Shown here: positions 1 to 7,188 of the stretch, piece by piece
Numbering within the stretch: position 1 is the stretch's first letter
How the letters are laid out: the number at the start of each line of letters is the position of its first letter
From: Thermus antranikianii DSM 12462
GTDB taxonomy: Bacteria > Deinococcota > Deinococci > Deinococcales > Thermaceae
NCBI RefSeq assembly: GCF_000423905.1
Contig: NZ_AUIW01000004.1
Location: 154,059-218,058 of the forward strand
DNA length: 64,000 nucleotides
Direction of reading: 5' to 3'
The notes under the pieces: model-generated
The model's database searches: none
The model's input: only the letters and a program-made list of their open reading frames with translations
What the model was told of the DNA's origin: nothing
Program-made: the position numbers and the translations under genes

Positions 1-1549
1 AGAGGTTGCTCAGGAAGGCCAGGAAGGGCGCACCCCCATAATCGGCCATGATGGCGCCGAAGTAGGAGAGCCCCTCCACCACGATGGGCAGGAAGAGGAA
101 GAGAAAGGCCAGGGCCAGCAGGTTCCAGTAGACGTTTCGCCCCCCGAAGGTGAGGCGGATCAGGTAGAGGGGAAAGAGGCTTAAGGCCGCGGCCAGGAGA
201 AAGAGGACGGCCCGGGGGATGCCTGCGCTCAGGGTGAGCCAGAGCTTGAAGGAAAGCCAGGGGGTGGAGGCGGGGCCTTGGGCGAACTGCCTCTTTAGTT
301 CCTCGAGGCCTTCGTATACGGCGAACACATCCAGGGTGCGAAGGCCCGTTGCCGTGGAGAGGTGGATTAGGCTGGAGCTTACCTGCTGGGTAAGCTCGGG
401 ATTGATCAAGGAGAACAGGGGTTCCAGCTGCACCTGAAACCGCCAGAGCGTCCTTTGCAGGTGCTCCCTGGCCAGGTCGGGATTGGCCCTGCCCAGGGCG
501 TTGGCGGCAAGCCCCACCTCCAACAAGACCTGGTCTACGGCGTCCAGGAGCTCAAAGTTGTAGTTGTATCCCAGGTCATAGGCTTGCTGGCGGAACCGCC
601 TGGCGGTTTCGGGGTCCATCCAAGGGGGCGTGCGGAACGTTTCCACCGTGGCCACCGCGTCCAGAGAAGGAGAGGATGCGGGGGAGGCTTGGGGAGCAGG
701 GGAAATGGGAGGGGAAGCGGAAGGCGAAGGGATAGGGGGAGAGGGCGGGGAAGCAGCCGAAGGCGTGGAGGAGGGTTTCCCCGCAGAGGGGCCGGGGGAG
801 GACTGGGCCGGAGCGGGGGAAGGTGGGGGGGTAGCCGAAGGGGAAGGCGCCGCCTGGGTTTGCAAATGCCTTCGCCAAGCCAGGGCCCTTTCCTGCAAAC
901 CCCTTACCGAGGATCGGAAGTCCTCCCCACCGGAAACCTGGCCTATGGCCTGGATGAAGTCCTGGGCTTTAAGGGTGCTTTGGGGGCTATCCTGGATTAC
1001 CAGGAAGCGGGCGTAGGCCCGGGCCAAGGCCAGGTAGGCCTGGGGGCGGGAGCCGGCGGAAAGAGCCTGGCCCAGGTCCTCGGCCATGAGTTGCAGGTAG
1101 CCGGCTTCCAGCCTGCGCCGGGCTTCCTCGGGAGCCAGGCTTTCCGCCCCCTGGGCCACGGGCTGGGATAAACCGGTGGCCCGGACCAGGCGGGTGAGGT
1201 AAAGGGCTTTTTGGCCAGGGGGGGCCTGGAAGAAACCATCGTAAAGCGCCTTGCCCAGCAGGTGGCGCACCAGGAGGAGGCGGGCCTCGAGGTCCACCCG
1301 GCTTTGCCTAAGCACCGCCTGCCGGGCGTCCTGCAGGTGCAGCAGAGTGGCGTCGCGCAACACAGGAGGAAGCCCGTCGCTTTCCTGTCGCAGAAGGCTT
1401 TGCGCCCGGTCCAGGGCGGAAAGGGCCTGGGTGGGGTTTTCCAGGCGCACCTGCCTTAGGGCTTCCTCCAGGCGGTCGTAGACCTGGGGCAGGGGGGCGG
1501 CCAAGGCCAGAAGGCCGAGGAATGGGGCTAGGGCAAACCACCGTTTCAT
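1..1549 (-). CDS. Secreted/membrane protein with Pro/Ser-rich linker, C-terminus beyond window
   Basis: An uninterrupted frame of 516 codons runs off the left edge, so the C-terminus is missing. The N-terminus (MKRWFALAPFLGLLALAAP) is a signal peptide or membrane anchor. Residues about 20-225 are a helical, Leu/Gln/Arg-rich domain, followed by a low-complexity linker of about 70 residues made almost only of Pro, Ser and Ala, then a second helical domain. From about residue 455 there are at least two hydrophobic segments that look like transmembrane helices. The start ATG overlaps the stop of the upstream gene (ATGA), so the two are translationally coupled. I do not recognise the family. The layout suggests an envelope protein with a periplasmic part tethered by a flexible spacer, but that is inference. 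Confidence 0.75.
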   Translation of the reverse strand, partial: MKRWFALAPFLGLLALAAPLPQVYDRLEEALRQVRLENPTQALSALDRAQSLLRQESDGLPPVLRDATLLHLQDARQAVLRQSRVDLEARLLLVRHLLGKALYDGFFQAPPGQKALYLTRLVRATGLSQPVAQGAESLAPEEARRRLEAGYLQLMAEDLGQALSAGSRPQAYLALARAYARFLVIQDSPQSTLKAQDFIQAIGQVSGGEDFRSSVRGLQERALAWRRHLQTQAAPSPSATPPPSPAPAQSSPGPSAGKPSSTPSAASPPSPPIPSPSASPPISPAPQASPASSPSLDAVATVETFRTPPWMDPETARRFRQQAYDLGYNYNFELLDAVDQVLLEVGLAANALGRANPDLAREHLQRTLWRFQVQLEPLFSLINPELTQQVSSSLIHLSTATGLRTLDVFAVYEGLEELKRQFAQGPASTPWLSFKLWLTLSAGIPRAVLFLLAAALSLFPLYLIRLTFGGRNVYWNLLALAFLFLFLPIVVEGLSYFGAIMADYGGAPFLAFLSNL

Positions 1550-2157
1550 CCGTTGACCTCCGCTAGGGATATGAGCCGCCTCAAGGCGTGAAGGAGGCGG
1601 CCGATATTGGCTTCCTTTCTGGCGAGAAGGCCGATGTATCCCTGGGCCAGGGGTCTTAAGGCCACGATTTCCCTTTCTAGGATGGCATAGAAGATTCCGT
1701 AACCCTGGCGCTTGAGGAGGGGATAGGCCAGGTCCAAGGGGGCAGGCTCCCCGGAAAAAAGCTCCTCCTTGCCGTTTGTGCCTGCCACTACCACCCCCGT
1801 CACCCCCTCCAGGCGGGCGAGCCTCTTGGCCAAGTGCTGGCGGGCCAAGGGATCCTCGAGGTCCACAGCCTCCACGGGTAGCCCTTCTTCCTCGGTTTCG
1901 GAGGCCTCGGCTTCCGCCACCTGGGAAGCGGCGAGCTCCCTCCATTCCCGGGCCAGGGCCTTAAGCTCGGGGGGCATTTCCCGGAAGGGCAGGAGGCGGC
2001 GGAGCTCAGGCCAGAGGATTTCCTCTAGAAGGTGCGCCCACTCCCCTGGCGAGGTGGGCCTTCTCTGGGCCAAGGCCCGCCTCAGCAGGTTCTCCGCAGC
2101 CCGGGGGGAAACATACCGGCTTAGAACCTCCAAAAGGCTTTCCTCGTTCGCCGCCAT
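1546..2157 (-). CDS. Hypothetical protein, possible roadblock/LC7-like C-terminal domain
   Basis: 203 residues, starting at MAANEESLLEVLSRY. The frame stays open upstream but runs through the tRNA-Gln gene, so the internal ATG at 2157 is the sensible start. Residues about 15-75 are helical. About 80-115 are an acidic linker. The last 85 residues have an alternating strand/helix pattern (GVTGVVVAGTNGKEELFSG, then GYIGLLARKEANIGRLLHAL) that resembles roadblock/LC7 domains, which bind small Ras-like GTPases such as MglA; I cannot confirm the match. It is coupled to the following membrane-protein gene by an ATGA overlap. A likely promoter is TTGCCC at 2228-2223 and TATGGT at 2204-2199 on this strand, sharing its -10 with the tRNA promoter. 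Confidence 0.7.
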   Translation of the reverse strand: MAANEESLLEVLSRYVSPRAAENLLRRALAQRRPTSPGEWAHLLEEILWPELRRLLPFREMPPELKALAREWRELAASQVAEAEASETEEEGLPVEAVDLEDPLARQHLAKRLARLEGVTGVVVAGTNGKEELFSGEPAPLDLAYPLLKRQGYGIFYAILEREIVALRPLAQGYIGLLARKEANIGRLLHALRRLISLAEVNG

Positions 2158-2174
2158 AGAGGGCACCCTGGGGC

Positions 2175-2204
2175 TTGCCAATCTGCCCCTCAGAGTGTAC
2201 CATA
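2175..2204 (+). promoter_or_regulatory. tRNA cluster promoter, -10 shared with the divergent gene
   Basis: TTGCCA at 2175-2180, a 17-base spacer and TACCAT at 2198-2203 form a good sigma-A promoter placed 33 bases before tRNA-Gln. The following A makes TACCATA, which reads TATGGT on the other strand and can serve the divergent gene that starts at 2157. A hairpin GCCCGA-gcga-TCGGGC (2211-2226) lies between the promoter and the tRNA. Confidence 0.6.
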
Positions 2205-2235
2205 ACCTCTGCCCGAGCGATCGGGCAAAAGCCGC

Positions 2236-2309
2236 TGGGGTGTCGTCTAACGGCAGGACAGCGGACTCTGGATCCGCCGGTCGTGGTTCGAGTCCACGCA
2301 CCCCAGCCA
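2236..2309 (+). tRNA. tRNA-Gln (anticodon CTG)
   Basis: 74 bases including an encoded CCA. The acceptor stem is TGGGGTG with CACCCCA, the anticodon stem GCGGA/TCCGC encloses the loop CTCTGGA (anticodon CTG, reads CAG), and the T-arm has the standard GGTTCGAGTCC core. It is the first of three tRNAs in a row that probably share one transcript. Confidence 0.95.
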
Positions 2310-2315
2310 AAACCT

Positions 2316-2390
2316 GGCCCCATCGACTAGTGGTTAGGTCACCGCCCTTTCAAGGCGGCGGCGGGGGTTCGAGTCCCCCTGGGGTCACCA
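2316..2390 (+). tRNA. tRNA-Glu (anticodon TTC)
   Basis: 75 bases including CCA. The acceptor is GGCCCCA paired with TGGGGTC (one G-T pair). The anticodon stem CCGCC/GGCGG encloses CTTTCAA, giving anticodon TTC (reads GAA). It follows tRNA-Gln by six bases. Confidence 0.95.
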
Positions 2391-2411
2391 GAAGCAGTCC
2401 GAGCCGCGCAC

Positions 2412-2487
2412 GGCCCCATCGTCTAGAGGCCTAGGACACGGCCCTCTCAAGGCCGAGACGGGGGTTCGAATCCCCCTGGGGTCACCA
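2412..2487 (+). tRNA. tRNA-Glu (anticodon CTC)
   Basis: 76 bases including CCA, with the same acceptor stem as the preceding tRNA-Glu. The anticodon stem CGGCC/GGCCG encloses CTCTCAA, giving anticodon CTC (reads GAG). The two Glu isoacceptors look like diverged tandem duplicates and together read both glutamate codons. Confidence 0.95.
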
Positions 2488-2619
2488 GATGCGGCTCGGA
2501 TTGCTTTTTCATCCGGCTGAAGCTTGCCTTGACTTGCGCCCGGGGGTTGGGGGAAACTGGGTAAGCTATACCCCCGCTAGGTATAGGGGGGTGTAACCTG
2601 GACGAAGGAGGAGGGATCC

Positions 2620-3594
2620 ATGGAGTTCACCCTCACGGGGCTTGCGGGAAGCGGCGAAAAGGAGGAGCGTTACGACGTGGTCATCATCGGCGGCGGGCCT
2701 GCGGGCCTCACCGCGGGGATTTACGCCGGACGGGCCCAGCTCAAGACCGTCATCCTGGAAAAGGGTCTTCCCGGTGGGCAGATCGCCCAGACCGACGAGG
2801 TGGAGAACTACCCCGGTTTCCCCGAGGGCATTTCCGGGCCGGAGCTGGCCAGCCGAATGGTCCAGCAGGCGGAGAAGTTCGGGGCCAGGATCGTCATGGA
2901 CGAGGTGCTGGGCCTCGAGGTCCAGGACGGGGGTTTTCTGGTGCGGGGGTTTGAGCGCTCCTACTTCGGGCGCGCGGTCATCATCGCCACCGGGGCCAAT
3001 CCCAGGAAGCTCGGGGTGCCCGGGGAGGAGAGGTTCTATGGCCGGGGGGTATCCACCTGCGCCACCTGCGACGGCTTCTTCTACCGCGACAAGGAGGTGG
3101 TGGTGGTGGGGGGTGGGGATGCGGCGGTGGAGGAAGGGCTTTTCCTCACCAAGTTCGCCCGCAAGGTAACCCTTGTCCACCGCCGGGACGAGCTGAGGGC
3201 CAACAAGGTGGCCCAGGCTCGGGCCTTCCAGAACCCCAAGATGCACTTCCTCTTCTCCCATATCGTCACCGAGGTCCTGGGGGAGGATCAGGTAACGGGG
3301 GTGCGCCTTAAGAACCTGAAGACGGGGGAGGAATACGTCTACCCCACGGATGGAGTCTTCGTCTTCATCGGCCACGAGCCCAACACCGCCTTCCTCAAGG
3401 GGGTGGTGGAGCTGAGGCCCGACGGCTACGTGGCGGTGCGGGATGAGGTCTTCACCTCGGTGCCTGGCATCTTCGCCGCCGGGGATGTGGCGGACCCCAT
3501 CTACCGCCAGCTCACCACCAGCGTGGGGGCGGGCACCCGGGCGGCCATGATGGCGGAGCGCTACCTGGCGGAGGCCCATGAGAAGGTGAGTTAG
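2620..3594 (+). CDS. trxB: Thioredoxin reductase
   Basis: 324 residues. NAD(P)H-dependent flavoenzyme that reduces thioredoxin in the cytoplasm. The FAD-binding motif [10 protein letters not shown] is at about residues 24-33, the redox-active pair CATC is at about 149-152, the nucleotide-binding motif VGGGDAA follows, and the C-terminal FAD motif [10 protein letters not shown] is near residue 285; all are in the order of low-molecular-weight thioredoxin reductases. An N-terminal extension of about 17 residues ([17 protein letters not shown]) precedes the first strand. A strong Shine-Dalgarno (GAAGGAGGAGG) stands before the ATG. The DUF4127 gene starts eight bases after its stop, probably in the same transcript. 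Some members of this fold use NADH or act as ferredoxin reductases; the CATC pair favours true TrxB. Confidence 0.95.
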   Translation: MEFTLTGLAGSGEKEERYDVVIIGGGPAGLTAGIYAGRAQLKTVILEKGLPGGQIAQTDEVENYPGFPEGISGPELASRMVQQAEKFGARIVMDEVLGLEVQDGGFLVRGFERSYFGRAVIIATGANPRKLGVPGEERFYGRGVSTCATCDGFFYRDKEVVVVGGGDAAVEEGLFLTKFARKVTLVHRRDELRANKVAQARAFQNPKMHFLFSHIVTEVLGEDQVTGVRLKNLKTGEEYVYPTDGVFVFIGHEPNTAFLKGVVELRPDGYVAVRDEVFTSVPGIFAAGDVADPIYRQLTTSVGAGTRAAMMAERYLAEAHEKVS

Positions 3595-3602
3595 GGCTTG
3601 GG

Positions 3603-4838
3603 GTGCGGGGCCTGGGGCTTTGGGGGCTTTTTCTTTGGGGTTTGGGCCTGGCCCAGGCTTCCATCCTTTACCTTCCCCTGGACGACCGTCCTCCCAACTG
3701 GGGCCCGTGCGCCTGGGAGCGGGTGGCCTGCCCTCCCCGGGAGGTCTACCGGGGGCCTGAGGGGGCCGATCTTGCCGCCTTAGGGGCCTGGCTTTTGGCG
3801 AGCCCGGGGGAAAAGCTGGTGGCCAGCCTGGACGCCCTGGCCTACGGCGGGCTTCTCCAAAGCCGCCACCTGGCCCTGCCGGCGGAGGATGCCCTGGCTC
3901 GGCTTGCACCCCTGCTGGCCTGGAGGGTTCGTTACGGAGGGGAGCTTCTCCTTTTCGGGGTGGTGCCCCGTTGGGACGCCACCCAGCGGCAGAGAAACCG
4001 GGCGGTCCTCGAGGCCTTGGCCTCCTGGCCGGGGCTTCCCGGGGTTTATCTGGAGGCGGTTTGGGACGATGCCCTGCGCAACTCCCCCGCCCCCAGAGAG
4101 GCTAAGGCCCTTCCCTACCCTAGCCGGCCCGGGGCGGACGAGGCAGGGCAGGTGCTTCTCCTAAGGGCCTTTAGACCAGGTCTAAAGGTCGCCGTGGTCT
4201 ACGAGGAGGAGGCCCTGGCGGAGCGCATCACCCCTTATGAGGGGATTCCCTTGCGGGACACGGTGAGGGGGGTGTTGCAAAGCGCCCTGGCTATGGAGGT
4301 TTCCCTGGAAGGGAGGCCGGACCTGGTCCTTTACGTCTACGGGGGTGGGAATCCCAGGAGGGCTGTCCGCCACCTCCTTGGCCTCATGTCCCGCTTCCCC
4401 GTGGCCCTGGCGGATCTTTCCCGGGTGAACCGGGGGGATCCTGGGCTCATGGCTTACCTGCTGGGCCTCGGGCTTTACCCCCGCCTTGCCTCCTACGCCT
4501 CCTGGGGTACCCCGGCCAACAACCTGGGAAGCGCCCTGGCCCAGGGAGGGCTTTTCCTGAAGGACCCGGAGGCGCGGCTTAGGCGCCTGGCCGAGGCCTA
4601 CTTCGCCCACTGGTGGGGGGAGGTGGGCCGCCCTTGGGCAAGGACCCGTTTCCCCGAGCCCCTGCCCCCGGAGGCCCGGGGGGTGGCGGCTCTTTGGCCG
4701 TACCTGGAGCTGGAGGGGTACCGGGTGGACCTCGAGGGCCTGCGCTTCCCCTGGGATCGATCCTTTGAGGCCGAGGCCCGCTTGGGTTTGACCGCCCTTG
4801 CCCTTGAGTTTGGGGGTAGGGCCCGGCCCACGTGGTAG
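3603..4838 (+). CDS. DUF4127 family protein (exported)
   Basis: 411 residues from a GTG eight bases after trxB. The first 20 residues (MRGLGLWGLFLWGLGLAQAS) are a signal peptide. The mature protein starts ILYLPLDDRPPN, the hallmark opening of DUF4127 proteins. Family members are about 400-500 residues with no established activity. Other visible blocks are ASLDALAYGGLLQSR and LADLSRVNRGD; the conserved Asp and Arg residues in them suggest an enzyme, possibly acting on sugars or wall material, but that is inference. The gene converges on glmS with a 58-base gap in which I see no clear terminator. Confidence 0.85.
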   Translation: MRGLGLWGLFLWGLGLAQASILYLPLDDRPPNWGPCAWERVACPPREVYRGPEGADLAALGAWLLASPGEKLVASLDALAYGGLLQSRHLALPAEDALARLAPLLAWRVRYGGELLLFGVVPRWDATQRQRNRAVLEALASWPGLPGVYLEAVWDDALRNSPAPREAKALPYPSRPGADEAGQVLLLRAFRPGLKVAVVYEEEALAERITPYEGIPLRDTVRGVLQSALAMEVSLEGRPDLVLYVYGGGNPRRAVRHLLGLMSRFPVALADLSRVNRGDPGLMAYLLGLGLYPRLASYASWGTPANNLGSALAQGGLFLKDPEARLRRLAEAYFAHWWGEVGRPWARTRFPEPLPPEARGVAALWPYLELEGYRVDLEGLRFPWDRSFEAEARLGLTALALEFGGRARPTW

Positions 4839-4896
4839 GGCGAGGGGCGTTGTGGCCCCAAGCTGGCGGCGGTGTTCCTGAACCCGGTCCGCTAGC

Positions 4897-6711
4897 CTAC
4901 TCCACGGTGACGCTCTTGGCCAGGTTCCTGGGCTGGTCCACGTCCCGCCCCAGGAGGACGGCGATCTCGTAGGCCAGAAGCTGCAGGGGCACCACGCTCA
5001 CGATGGGGGCGAGGAGGGGGTGGACCTCCGGCACGTAGAGCACATCCTGGGCCAGTTTTGGGATCTCCGCATCCCCCTCGGTGGCGATGGCGATCACCCT
5101 GCCTCCCCGGGCCCGCACCTCCTGGATGTTGGAGAGGGTCTTCTCGTAAAGAGGCCCCCGGGTGGCCAGGACCACCACCGGCAGGTGCTCGTCGATCAGG
5201 GCGATGGGCCCGTGCTTCATCTCCCCGGCGGGGTAGGCCTCCGCGTGGATGTAGCTGATCTCCTTGAGCTTCAGGGCGCCCTCATAAGCCGTGGGGGCCT
5301 GCACGTGCCGGCCCAGGAAGAGGAAGTCCTGGGCCTGGTGGTACTTCTCCGCCAGGTGGGCGATGAGGGGACGCTTTTCAAGAACTTCCTCCACCAACCG
5401 GGGAAGCTTGCGCATCTCCTTGAGGAGGCCTTGGGCCTTTTCCTTGGGGAGGATCCCCCTCCTTCGGCCAAAGTGGACGGCCAGCATGGCCATGGCGGCA
5501 AGCATGGCGATGTAGGCCTTGGTGGAGGCCACCCCGATCTCGGGGCCCGCATGGATGTAGAGCACGTCCTCCACCTCCCGGGTGATGCTGGAGCCCTTGG
5601 CGTTGATAACCCCCAGGGTCCTGGCCCCCTTGGCCTTGGCTTCCCGGATGCCCTCCAGGGTGTCTATGGTTTCCCCCGACTGGCTGATGGCGATGGCCAG
5701 GGTCTTTTCGTCCACCACGGGATCCCGGTAGCGGTACTCGCTGGCCACGTCCCACTCCGTGGGGATGCGGGCCAGGGCTTCCAGGAGGTACTTCCCGTAC
5801 CAGCCGGCGTAGGCGGCGGTGCCGCAGGCGATCACGTGGATGCGGTCGATGGCCAGGGGGTCCAGGCCAAGGCCGAGCTCCACATCCCCTTCCTCCTCCC
5901 TGAGGCGCCCTCCCAGGGTGTTTTCCAGGACCCAGGGTTGCTCGTAGATTTCCTTGAGCATGTAGTGGGGAAAGCCTCCTTTCTCGGCGGCCTCGAGGGT
6001 CCAGTCGATCTCCACCACCTCCCGGGGCAGGGGATGGCCCTCGAGGTCCGTGACCGCCACCTCCTCCCGGGTGATGCGGGCCAGGTCCCCGTCGTGCAGG
6101 AAGATGACCCGGCGGGTGTAGGGAAGGAGGGCGGGTACGTCCGAGGCCAGAAAGTTCTCCCCCTCCCCCAGGCCGATCACCAGGGGGCTCACCGTGCGGG
6201 CGGCCACGATCTCCTGGTGGTCCTCGTGGGCCACCACCACCGCGTAGGCTCCCCGCACCTCCTTCAGGGCTTCCCTCAGGGCCTGGAAAAGGTCCCCCCG
6301 GTACTTCTCCTCTATGAGGTGCGCCAGGACCTCCGTGTCGGTTTCCGAGGCGAAGCGGTGCCCCCGCGCCCTTAGAGCCTCTTTAAGCTCCAGGTAGTTC
6401 TCGATGATCCCGTTGTGGATGACGGCGATCTTGCCGTCCTCTGTGGTGTGGGGATGGGCGTTGGGGTCGGTGGGGGCTCCGTGGGTGGCCCAGCGGGTAT
6501 GGCCGATGCCCAAAGGCCCCTCCAAGCGCTCCTCCTTCAGGGCGCTTTCCAGGGCGGAAAGCTTCCCCGAGCGCTTCACCACCTTAAGCCCTTCCGGGGT
6601 CCTTACCGCCACCCCGGCGGAGTCGTATCCCCGGTACTCCAGCCTCCTAAGGCCATCTATGAGCACATCCGTGGCGTTGCGAAAACCGATATAGCCTACG
6701 ATTCCACACAT
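4897..6711 (-). CDS. glmS: Glutamine--fructose-6-phosphate aminotransferase (isomerizing)
   Basis: 604 residues, the usual length. It makes glucosamine-6-phosphate from fructose-6-phosphate and glutamine, the first step to UDP-GlcNAc for peptidoglycan. The N-terminal glutaminase has the nucleophile Cys right after Met (MCGIVGYIG), followed by GHTRWATHG and HNGIIEN. Two SIS sugar-isomerase domains follow (ACGTAAYAGWYGK and SQSGETIDTLEGIREAK; then LGRHVQAPTAYEGALKLKE), and the tail QPRNLAKSVTVE is canonical. It diverges from slpA across a 477-base region. A perfect 24-bp palindrome lies 14 bases before the start codon. There is no recognisable glmS ribozyme core upstream. Confidence 0.97.
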   Translation of the reverse strand: MCGIVGYIGFRNATDVLIDGLRRLEYRGYDSAGVAVRTPEGLKVVKRSGKLSALESALKEERLEGPLGIGHTRWATHGAPTDPNAHPHTTEDGKIAVIHNGIIENYLELKEALRARGHRFASETDTEVLAHLIEEKYRGDLFQALREALKEVRGAYAVVVAHEDHQEIVAARTVSPLVIGLGEGENFLASDVPALLPYTRRVIFLHDGDLARITREEVAVTDLEGHPLPREVVEIDWTLEAAEKGGFPHYMLKEIYEQPWVLENTLGGRLREEEGDVELGLGLDPLAIDRIHVIACGTAAYAGWYGKYLLEALARIPTEWDVASEYRYRDPVVDEKTLAIAISQSGETIDTLEGIREAKAKGARTLGVINAKGSSITREVEDVLYIHAGPEIGVASTKAYIAMLAAMAMLAVHFGRRRGILPKEKAQGLLKEMRKLPRLVEEVLEKRPLIAHLAEKYHQAQDFLFLGRHVQAPTAYEGALKLKEISYIHAEAYPAGEMKHGPIALIDEHLPVVVLATRGPLYEKTLSNIQEVRARGGRVIAIATEGDAEIPKLAQDVLYVPEVHPLLAPIVSVVPLQLLAYEIAVLLGRDVDQPRNLAKSVTVE

Positions 6712-7026
6712 ATAACATCCTTTGGGGTGGCCAAGCGCTTGGCCACCCAGAACCTCCTATCCCTTCGCCCTGCCCCGCGGTTGTCCCTGAAGAGGGCTTT
6801 CCCTTGGGGCTTTTCTCAGGCGGGCGGGGCGGGCACACCCCGGGCGGCATCCGCGGATTCCTCGACCTTTCCCGGTTTCCCGGTTATCCCCTTCTCGGGG
6901 TCCGCCACCTCGTCAGGCCTTTTCGGCCCCCTGCGCTTCCCGCCTTCCTCCTTCCTGGCTGATTTTTTTCCTCCCTCCCACCCCCCTCCTTCGGCGGAGT
7001 ATAGCAAAACCTTAAGGCCAAAAGGC
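6712..7026. other. Intergenic region between glmS and slpA promoter
   Basis: 315 bases without a supported gene. Apart from the palindrome at 6725-6748, the half next to slpA has pyrimidine-rich stretches on the plus strand (about 6885-6990). Short GC hairpins can be drawn but none has a T-tract. I found no convincing glmS promoter close to glmS itself. The symmetric -10 TATGATA at 7051-7057 could also fire toward glmS, which would give glmS a leader of about 330 bases. Confidence 0.5.
6725..6748. repeat. Perfect 24-bp palindrome in the glmS leader
   Basis: GGGTGGCCAAGC followed at once by its exact reverse complement GCTTGGCCACCC. It ends 14 bases before the glmS start codon on the minus strand and is not followed by a T-run in either direction, so it is not a standard terminator. 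It could be an operator or an mRNA hairpin next to the ribosome site. Confidence 0.7.
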
Positions 7027-7056
7027 TTGACAAGGTCTGGGTGAGGCTTTTATGAT
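7027..7056 (+). promoter_or_regulatory. slpA promoter
   Basis: TTGACA at 7027-7032 matches the -35 consensus exactly. After 18 bases comes TATGAT at 7051-7056. This is the best promoter match in the window, as expected for the most abundant surface protein. The next base makes TATGATA, readable as TATCAT on the other strand. Confidence 0.85.
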
Positions 7057-7062
7057 ACCAGC

Positions 7063-7107
7063 GGACGCAAGGCGAAAGTTCTTTCTTAGAAGCAAGGTCT
7101 TGCGTCC
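7063..7107 (+). promoter_or_regulatory. Stem-loop at the predicted 5' end of slpA mRNA
   Basis: GGACGCAAG (7063-7071) and its exact complement CTTGCGTCC (7099-7107) form a 9-bp stem that begins at the position expected for the transcription start. The whole leader is about 126 bases. T. thermophilus slpA is known to have a long regulated leader. The ribosome site is GTAAGGAAGT just before the ATG at 7189. Confidence 0.6.
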
Positions 7108-7188
7108 CGGAAGGCACCCTTTGGGGAGGAAACGCGGCAACTCGCCCAAAGCGGAGCTTCCGAAACCCTAAAGGGGGTGTAAGGAAGT

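Noticed and set aside
5020..6375. Long open frames antisense to glmS, trxB (2566-3909), E3-binding gene (12009-13073) and others
   Set aside because: They mirror real genes with intact motifs, have odd compositions (Gly/His/Val or Ser/Arg rich), and lack start signals. Such frames are common in very GC-rich DNA.
6712..7026. Possible glmS ribozyme upstream of glmS
   Set aside because: None of the conserved core sequences of the ribozyme are seen; only a palindrome and short GC hairpins.
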